This document shows, piece after piece, positions 58,406 to 64,000 of a stretch of 64,000 nucleotides of DNA. How positions within the stretch are numbered: position 1 is the stretch's first letter; each line of letters begins with the position of its first letter. The position numbers and the translations under genes were made by a program. The stretch comes from an uncultured Solobacterium sp. (GTDB lineage Bacteria > Bacillota_I > Bacilli_A > Erysipelotrichales > Erysipelotrichaceae), in NCBI GenBank assembly GCA_900552125.1, contig URYK01000008.1, positions 1-64,000 on the forward strand, written 5' to 3'. The notes under the pieces were generated by a model. The model had not been told where the DNA came from. It did not search any database and saw nothing but the letters and a program-made list of their open reading frames with translations.

Positions 58406-59056
58406 ATGAAGAAACAGGATAAAAAAATTCATATTGATAATCTGTATCTGACAAAACAGTTTAATGAAGAATATCAAAATGAATTTAATCGTTTTTATAA
58501 CTATGTGTTATCTTCTAATAATGATAACTATGAAGTTAATATTATGGTAAATATCACTATAGACAAATGTCTAGATGGTATGAAACAAAATAAAAAAGCA
58601 TCTTTGGTAATTCCTAAAAATTTAAAAGAATATACAGCAAAAATTTCACGAGGAAAAGAATACAAAGATATGAAGAAAAAAATTCGTAACCAAGATTATG
58701 AAAAATTCCAAATCAGTAGTATCTGGTATGTCTTTACACTTTGTATTGTATTATTTTTCTTCAAGAATCTAATTGATAATAACTATTTTATCAATTATGC
58801 AGTAGATGCAGTTGTAGCTTGTGTTGCAGGAGCATTTGCGTTAAGAAATTATCTTATTCGCAGAAGAATTATCAATCGTTACCAATTTGGTAATTTCTAT
58901 TTAAGAATAGATGTTATTACTTTAGTTCTCTGTATATTTATTAAAATCATAACACCTGAAGAATATTCAAATTTTGATATAAGCTATCTTTTATTGGTTA
59001 TTTCTTTCTTTGTAATAAAGAAAAAAATCAAACCACAATTTGAAAATGTAATTTAA
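58406..59056 (+). CDS. Membrane protein of unknown function
   Basis: 216 residues. A soluble, Lys/Asn-rich N-terminus (1-105) with a DUF1129/DUF1700-like layout, then three to four membrane segments (about 107-210). No binding motif. It begins 6 bases after the M18 stop; no strong binding site, so expression may depend on the M18 message. Family not recognised with certainty. Confidence 0.6.
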   Translation: MKKQDKKIHIDNLYLTKQFNEEYQNEFNRFYNYVLSSNNDNYEVNIMVNITIDKCLDGMKQNKKASLVIPKNLKEYTAKISRGKEYKDMKKKIRNQDYEKFQISSIWYVFTLCIVLFFFKNLIDNNYFINYAVDAVVACVAGAFALRNYLIRRRIINRYQFGNFYLRIDVITLVLCIFIKIITPEEYSNFDISYLLLVISFFVIKKKIKPQFENVI

Positions 59057-59057
59057 A

Positions 59058-59109
59058 TAGAAGCTGTAATGAAATAACTTTATTCTTGTTATTTCTACAG
59101 CTTTTTTTA
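59058..59109 (+). terminator. Terminator after the M18 operon
   Basis: AAGCTGTAATGAAATAAC and GTTATTTCTACAGCTT form a long stem with small mismatches, followed by TTTTTAT. Confidence 0.8.
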
Positions 59110-59111
59110 TA

Positions 59112-59120
59112 TGCTATACT
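59112..59120 (+). promoter_or_regulatory. Extended -10 promoter of the C39-like gene
   Basis: TGCTATACT, 23 bases before the ATG, right behind the terminator at 59058-59109. Confidence 0.5.
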
Positions 59121-59143
59121 AAATATAGAGGAAGGTACAGCAT

Positions 59144-59881
59144 ATGAAGAAAATATTACTGTGTATTCTTAGCATTTTTATAATTTTCCTATTATATCTT
59201 CTTTATCCTGCGCCACAAAATATAAACGATCCTACAGACTCAGCAATATATCTATCTATTGGTAAAAATATTCAAAATGCTGCAAAGCAACTACTAGCAC
59301 AAAATCCGTCACCAGAACCAATTGTTGTGCAGAATAAACTAGATATTCCTCAAATAGTACAAGAAACAAATATCTACTGTGTGCCTGCCTGTATTCAAAT
59401 GACATTGCGTTATCATAATATAGAAGCAAATCAAGAAGATTTAGCAGAACAGCTTAGAACTTCTAGTGTCACTGGTACAGAATACATCGATATGGCTCGC
59501 GTTTTAAACACCTATTTATTTCATAAAGAAACCTTATCAGATGATCAGGAATCCGGTTACCGTATACAGAACATTAACTGTAATGAAACATCAGAAGAAG
59601 TTTCTAATATATTTCAAAAAAGAGTAGAACGTAATATTCAGGATGGATATCCTGTATTTGCGGCTATAAATTTACATTCTTTGTACCCTTCACTTCCTTC
59701 TGCTAATCATATGGTAGTCGTAAATGGATATATAAAAGAGAATGAAGAAATCTCATCGTATTATGTAATTGATCCCTATGGTCCTGTTCAAGATCCCGTT
59801 TATGGAGGTCAAAAGATATTTACTTCTGATGAACTCCTGCAGGCAATTCTTGAAACTGAAGAACCGGCTTATCTATGGTAA
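59144..59881 (+). CDS. Membrane-anchored C39-like (papain fold) peptidase
   Basis: 245 residues with an N-terminal anchor (about 4-22). The peptidase_C39_2 domain shows IYCVPACIQMTLRYH (Cys 79), SANHMVVVNGY (His about 192) and YYVIDPYGPV (Asp about 210), a complete Cys-His-Asp triad. No ABC domain is attached, so it is a free-standing protease rather than a bacteriocin exporter. Substrate unknown. Promoter directly upstream. Convergent with the ABC transporter. Confidence 0.85.
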   Translation: MKKILLCILSIFIIFLLYLLYPAPQNINDPTDSAIYLSIGKNIQNAAKQLLAQNPSPEPIVVQNKLDIPQIVQETNIYCVPACIQMTLRYHNIEANQEDLAEQLRTSSVTGTEYIDMARVLNTYLFHKETLSDDQESGYRIQNINCNETSEEVSNIFQKRVERNIQDGYPVFAAINLHSLYPSLPSANHMVVVNGYIKENEEISSYYVIDPYGPVQDPVYGGQKIFTSDELLQAILETEEPAYLW

Positions 59882-60034
59882 TGAAAAATGTTGCTTAAGA
59901 TTTGTAATTTGTCCATCATTGTTTATCTCAATTGCCGCCGAATATTGAACGTTTCTCAAATTAAGTTCTGGATAATAATTATAAGCATCATAAATAAAAG
60001 CTGTAACTCCTGCAATTTTTTCTATAGACAAGTT
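59873..60034 (-). pseudogene. Possible gene tail between convergent genes
   Basis: A minus-strand frame ending at 59873 has protein-like sequence (LSIEKIAGVTAFIYDAYN..., AAIEINNDGQITNLKQHF) and would overlap the C39-like gene by 9 bases. It lacks a binding site, and any extension to 60124 runs through the ABC gene's terminator hairpin. Best read as the relic of a gene end; identity unknown. Confidence 0.3.
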
Positions 60035-60059
60035 TAGCAGAAAAAAATTGACAGATATA

Positions 60060-60108
60060 ACTTTAAACAAAAACAGACAGAATCTGCCTGTTTTGTTTCT
60101 TTGCGTAT
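60060..60108 (-). terminator. Terminator of the ABC transporter gene
   Basis: AAACAAAACAGGCAGA and TGTCTGTTTTTGTTT (minus strand) pair with wobble around TTC. Confidence 0.8.
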
Positions 60109-60128
60109 TTATACAAATATACATTTAA

Positions 60129-62933
60129 TTATTTTCTATTCTTTATCGCATCTATCGGTTTTTTATGTGATATTCGATATACTGGGAATGCAGAAGCTAA
60201 GATAGCAACTACAACGGCAATTACTAATAATAACACAACTTGTAATGCCCCAAAATTTAAAACCGTTACTAATATACCAAATTCATCTCTCAGATAAGAG
60301 TTAATAAATACTGTCCCTGCATAACAAGCGATTACAGATACGATCCAGTTTATTAGCGCAATAACCATACTTTCATTTAAGAAGATTTTCAGCACATCTA
60401 ATCCTCTTGCACCAACTGCACGTAAGATACCGATTTCTCTTTTCTTGTTCGCAATACTTGTCGCAATAAAATTACAAAACATCACTGCTGCAAAAACAGC
60501 AAATCCAATTCCCAATACAAATAATACCGGTTCCAATGTTTCCACAACTGAAGTAACTGATGTCAACATAGGCATTACTTGATTTTTTAATACATAATTT
60601 GATTCTGCTATACCATCATCATAAGTGTAGGAAATTACATCATGCAATAGTTCATCACTCATCATTGGAGCTATGATAAAATTCGCATATCCATCTTTCT
60701 CAAAACCATATTCTTTAATTATCTCATCCGTTAATACTAATACCTGTTCTTCTGATTCAAATACATCACTTACATATACTCCTGCAATTTTTTCATCAGT
60801 CATAGCTGTATCTGAAATCATATAGTTATGGAACTGATAATTAGCTTTCATAATTTCTGATTGATATTCTTTAACTGCATCCTTCACTACTTCTTTTTGT
60901 TCCTCTTTACTTGTAGTATTTGCTAATTGTTGAGAAATGTATTGTTCTAATGTCATTCCATTTTCTATTTTCAAATCTTTTATAATCATGTAATTTACAT
61001 AAATATTACCATCATTTTTAAAGTCAACTATATCTTCTTTATCTACATCATTTATATGATAAAAATACATCGGTGAATAATACATATCTTCATAAGCAAT
61101 ATCAACAGTACTATTGCCATTTAATGAATAAACATTGTAACCACGTATACAATCTAGTAATCTAGTGTTGTCCACAAAACCAATCGAATGATAGCTTTCT
61201 GTTAGTAAAGAAGCTAATTCATTTTGTAGATAATAATCTTGGAAACTTTCCTGATGATTTTCATCTCTTAAGATATTATATCTTGAGGTATCTAGTTTTG
61301 TATCTAAAATTCCTGAAATCGTAAAAGTCTCTGTTTTACCATTAACCATTAAAGAAAGCTTATGCCCAATTAAATCTTGTGAAGTTATAATTGGAACTTT
61401 ATGAAATTCACCATCTTTTCCCATTTCCTGGAAACCATAATCTTTCCATGTCTGGGCTACAAATTCAGTCACAACTATTTCATTTTCATTTTTTGGAAGG
61501 TTTCCTATAAATGAAAAACCATTTTCTTGTATTACATCCATAGATAATTCTGCTAAAGCAGAGAAATTAGTTGCATAAAAATTAGATTGATTGGATTCAT
61601 ATAATTCATCTACTTTTTCTACTTCTCCGCTAAAATCTAAATTAGTCCCATAATTATAATTACTAAATGTTCGAATAAATGATTCTTCTGAATATTTCTC
61701 TATGATTCGATCAATATCCTCACTATTTAGCTTACTAAAATTTTCATATGAATATCCATCACCATGAATAACAGCATTTTTCCCAATGGAAACATAATTA
61801 ATTCCACTATCTTTCATGGAATTAAAAGTAGCTGTTTCTTTCTGATATTGGGACATTGTATTGGTTAAACCAAATAGACTAAACGAAACAACAGATAATA
61901 GAATTGTCATGAATAAGCGAAATGGTTTCAGTTTCAGATTTGATGTTGCTAAACGCAAGGAACTTTTAAAAGGTAATCTTGATTTAATAAAAGATATTCC
62001 TCCAGCTTTTTCTTCAATATGCAGCTGTTCTTCTTTCGTATCATGGAACACTTCAATCTTACCATCATCAGCGATATGATTTGCTTTTTTGATTTCTTTA
62101 TTAGTTTCCGAATGAAAGGAAATCATAGCTTCCCCTTGATGTTTTTTTATTTCAGTCAATATTATTTTCAAATCTTCTTCTGTAAGATCCTGTGTATTTT
62201 TTATATCTATAAATTCCTTATCAAAAAAGGATACTCCATTTTTTGCTTGTTTGGGTGCTATAAGTTCTTTACTGGTATCTGCTATTATTTTACCATCTGC
62301 TAGTTCAATTATTCGATCAGCATATTGTTTTGCGAACTCTTTATCATGCGATACAATCAAAACCAGCTTATCTTTTGATAATTTCTTTAATGTATCAAAA
62401 ACTTGTCTTCCTGTGCGTGAATCTAAAGCTCCTGTAGGTTCATCGGCCATAATTATTTCTGGTTGTTTGATTAAGGCTCTTGCAATTGCGACACGCTGTA
62501 ATTGTCCTCCAGATAACTCATTAGGTTTTCGATCTCCTAAATTTTGTAAATCAACTTCTTCCAAAATAGCATTAATACTTTTTGTATCAGCTTTTTTCCC
62601 TTGTAACTGTAAAGCCAATGCAATATTTTCCTTTACAGAAAAATTCTCCATAACGTTATATTCTTGAAAAATAAATCCAATAAAAGTATTACGATATGAA
62701 TCAAAGTCACTTTGACTAAACTCTTTACTTGATTTTCCTCCTATTAGAATTTCTCCCTGATCAAAACTATCAAGCCCCCCAAGAACATTTAATAAGGTTG
62801 ATTTTCCACTTCCGCTTTTTCCTAAAATGAAAACCATCCCTTTATCTTGTAGCTTTAAGCTTATATCATCTAAAGCTCTCACTTCATTTTGTTTACTCTT
62901 ATAAACCTTAGATAAATGTTTTATTTCCAGCAT
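60129..62933 (-). CDS. ABC transporter, ATPase fused to FtsX-type permease
   Basis: 934 residues. Residues 1-220: MacB/LolD-type ATPase with GKSGSGKSTLLN (Walker A about 38), Q-loop FIFQEYNV, signature ELSGGQLQR, Walker B IIMADEPTGALD and switch His VSHDKE. A charged cytoplasmic linker (220-345) precedes the first membrane helix (about 355-375). A large outer domain (about 380-780) follows, then three helices and FtsX motifs such as REIGILRAVGARGLDVLKIF near 840. The fusion and outer domain resemble bacitracin/peptide-resistance and lipoprotein-type exporters. CAGGAGG precedes the ATG. Divergent from the AAA_14 ATPase gene. Confidence 0.92.
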   Translation of the reverse strand: MLEIKHLSKVYKSKQNEVRALDDISLKLQDKGMVFILGKSGSGKSTLLNVLGGLDSFDQGEILIGGKSSKEFSQSDFDSYRNTFIGFIFQEYNVMENFSVKENIALALQLQGKKADTKSINAILEEVDLQNLGDRKPNELSGGQLQRVAIARALIKQPEIIMADEPTGALDSRTGRQVFDTLKKLSKDKLVLIVSHDKEFAKQYADRIIELADGKIIADTSKELIAPKQAKNGVSFFDKEFIDIKNTQDLTEEDLKIILTEIKKHQGEAMISFHSETNKEIKKANHIADDGKIEVFHDTKEEQLHIEEKAGGISFIKSRLPFKSSLRLATSNLKLKPFRLFMTILLSVVSFSLFGLTNTMSQYQKETATFNSMKDSGINYVSIGKNAVIHGDGYSYENFSKLNSEDIDRIIEKYSEESFIRTFSNYNYGTNLDFSGEVEKVDELYESNQSNFYATNFSALAELSMDVIQENGFSFIGNLPKNENEIVVTEFVAQTWKDYGFQEMGKDGEFHKVPIITSQDLIGHKLSLMVNGKTETFTISGILDTKLDTSRYNILRDENHQESFQDYYLQNELASLLTESYHSIGFVDNTRLLDCIRGYNVYSLNGNSTVDIAYEDMYYSPMYFYHINDVDKEDIVDFKNDGNIYVNYMIIKDLKIENGMTLEQYISQQLANTTSKEEQKEVVKDAVKEYQSEIMKANYQFHNYMISDTAMTDEKIAGVYVSDVFESEEQVLVLTDEIIKEYGFEKDGYANFIIAPMMSDELLHDVISYTYDDGIAESNYVLKNQVMPMLTSVTSVVETLEPVLFVLGIGFAVFAAVMFCNFIATSIANKKREIGILRAVGARGLDVLKIFLNESMVIALINWIVSVIACYAGTVFINSYLRDEFGILVTVLNFGALQVVLLLVIAVVVAILASAFPVYRISHKKPIDAIKNRK

Positions 62934-63065
62934 ATCATGTACCTCCTGGAGTATTATAGCAATTATATCTTACAGAAAATGGAAGTAATTCTGAATTTTT
63001 TCTTAATATAGTATATTTTAAATATATTAAGATCCAAATATTTATTACGTTTGAACCATTTATTT

Positions 63066-63177
63066 TGCGATTTTTGGAGGTTTTAACTAATTTTCTATTG
63101 CGATTATTGGAGGTTTCGATTATTTTTATAATGCGATTTTTGGATATATTCACATTGATATAAATGCGATTTTTGGA
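63066..63177 (+). repeat. Four direct repeats at exact 33-bp spacing
   Basis: The 13-mer TGCGATTTTTGGA begins at 63066, 63132 and 63165, and TGCGATTATTGGA at 63099. All intervals are exactly 33 bases. The first two units also share GGAGGTTT directly after the core, the last two share TGGATAT. The array ends 31 bases before the ATG of the AAA_14 ATPase gene and lies between it and the divergent ABC gene. Role unknown; see findings. Confidence 0.9.
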
Positions 63178-63207
63178 TATAATAAATTTATCAAGGAGGC
63201 GTCATTT

Positions 63208-64000
63208 ATGTTTAAGCGTAAAATATATAATAAAATCAAAGAATGGAAAGAAAACTCAGATGGTAAAACAGCCTTATTAATTGAAGGGGCTAGACGAGTA
63301 GGAAAATCCACAGTAGTTGAAGAATTTGCAAAAAATGAATATGCAAAATACATTTTAATTGATTTTTCTATTGCTCCTAATACTGTAAAAGAATTATTTG
63401 ATGACATGTCTGATTTAAATTATTTCTTTCTTCAACTACAGCTACAATATCGTGTAGAACTTGAAGTAAGAAATTCTGTTATTATTTTTGACGAAGTACA
63501 ATTATATCCCAAAGCCAGACAAGCTATTAAAATGCTAGTCAAAGATGGACGATACGATTATATTGAAACAGGATCTTTAATTTCAATCAAAAAGAATGTC
63601 AAAGATATATTGATTCCAAGTGAAGAAAGAAAACTCCAAATGAATCCAATGGACTATGAAGAGTTTTTATGGGCACTTAACGATACTTCTACAATGAATT
63701 TATTACGTAGTGTTTTTGAATCTAAAAAAGCTTTTGGAGATCAATTAAATAGAAAACTTATGCGTGATTTTAGACTTTATATGCTTGTAGGCGGTATGCC
63801 TCAGGCAGTCAATGAATTCATCACTACAAATAATTTCAAGAAAGTAGATGAAGTTAAAAGAGATATTATAAATCTGTATGAGGATGATTTCAGAAAAATA
63901 GACTCAACTGGTAGACTAGCAATGTTATTTGAAGCTATTCCTTCCCAATTAAATAAAAATACTAAAGGTTTCCAAACAAAAAAAGTACTAAATTCATATA
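63208..64000 (+). CDS. AAA_14/DUF4143 ATPase, N-terminal part (runs off the right edge)
   Basis: First 264 residues. Seen: TALLIEGARRVGKSTVVEEF (Walker A about 27-34), SVIIFDEVQLYP (Walker B about 93-98), IETGSLISIK (sensor 1 region), and the typical MNPMDYEEFLWAL connecting block of this family. The C-terminal DUF4143 domain should follow outside the window. These ATPases are common in gut anaerobes and archaea, often in many copies; their function is unknown. AAGGAGG lies 9 bases before the ATG. It is preceded by the 33-bp repeat array. Confidence 0.9.
   Translation, partial: MFKRKIYNKIKEWKENSDGKTALLIEGARRVGKSTVVEEFAKNEYAKYILIDFSIAPNTVKELFDDMSDLNYFFLQLQLQYRVELEVRNSVIIFDEVQLYPKARQAIKMLVKDGRYDYIETGSLISIKKNVKDILIPSEERKLQMNPMDYEEFLWALNDTSTMNLLRSVFESKKAFGDQLNRKLMRDFRLYMLVGGMPQAVNEFITTNNFKKVDEVKRDIINLYEDDFRKIDSTGRLAMLFEAIPSQLNKNTKGFQTKKVLNSY

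Noticed and set aside
62935..63153. Minus-strand frame of 72 codons with an 11-residue repeating pattern
   Set aside because: The pattern only translates the 33-bp DNA repeats; there is no binding site and the frame runs across the binding site and upstream region of the ABC gene.
63066..63177. CRISPR array
   Set aside because: The conserved core is only 13 bases, not palindromic, with four units and no cas genes; spacers of 20 AT-rich bases are too short.

Overview
The window is low-GC DNA from a Gram-positive anaerobe, most probably a gut member of the Erysipelotrichia (Firmicutes). The evidence is a T-box on metG, an RNA polymerase delta subunit gene next to argS and a DUF1934 gene, a DarA-type c-di-AMP receptor, a class I hybrid cluster protein of the strict-anaerobe type, a ula-type PTS with a split transketolase, and full cell-wall genes (class A PBP, NlpC/P60 hydrolase) that argue against Mollicutes. 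The genus call is inference. No rRNA, tRNA or CRISPR array was seen. Many starts were moved inward from the longest reading frame, using ribosome binding sites, overlaps and promoter positions.

Layout. 1-470: metG start with a T-box leader. 470-4540: AT-rich accessory DNA with a broken Xre regulator, a membrane-anchored alpha/beta hydrolase, a tiny gene, a thiamine-binding protein and a secreted propeller-like protein. 4583-9157: a nitrosative/oxidative stress cluster (hemerythrin, Hcp, cupin, Crp/Fnr regulator), preceded by an M55 peptidase. 9209-11606: an RDD-PHP fusion and a VanZ protein. 11821-18070: a sugar operon (PRD regulator, EIIA, EIIC, EIIB, transketolase halves). 18103-22506: a TPR-like membrane protein, fructose-bisphosphate aldolase, and DUF1934-argS-rpoE. 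23191-26478: wall synthesis and remodelling. 26669-27778: nagA. 27960-33276: a two-component system followed by a decayed bacteriocin-type ABC transporter. 33345-39200: a patchwork of small accessory genes (methyltransferase with an unusual leader, darA, patatin, kinase/GNAT/reductase cassette, toxin-antitoxin pair, relic of a conjugation gene). 39206-43000: lipoprotein, ychF, DUF951, folD, dtd. 43270-55188: the long housekeeping cluster ywlC / SARP-like regulator / rpiB / psiE / glyA / upp / complete F-type ATP synthase. 55519-59881: amino acid transporter, M18 aminopeptidase, membrane protein, C39-like protease. 60129-64000: a large ABC transporter divergent from an AAA_14/DUF4143 ATPase that is preceded by four exactly 33-bp-spaced repeats.

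How it fits together. The ATP synthase c subunit carries the Gln/Glu/Thr/Tyr set of sodium-binding rotors, so the cell may run a sodium rather than a proton circuit. The Hcp cluster has a 16-bp palindrome centred 41.5 bp upstream of its predicted start point, the classical position for a Crp/Fnr activator; the palindrome overlaps the stop codon of the Crp gene and doubles as a terminator stem. The sugar operon probably feeds a phosphorylated acid or pentitol into the pentose phosphate pathway through its own transketolase. The least explained structures are the 33-bp repeat array at 63066-63177 and the possible attenuator at 34899-35022 before a methyltransferase.
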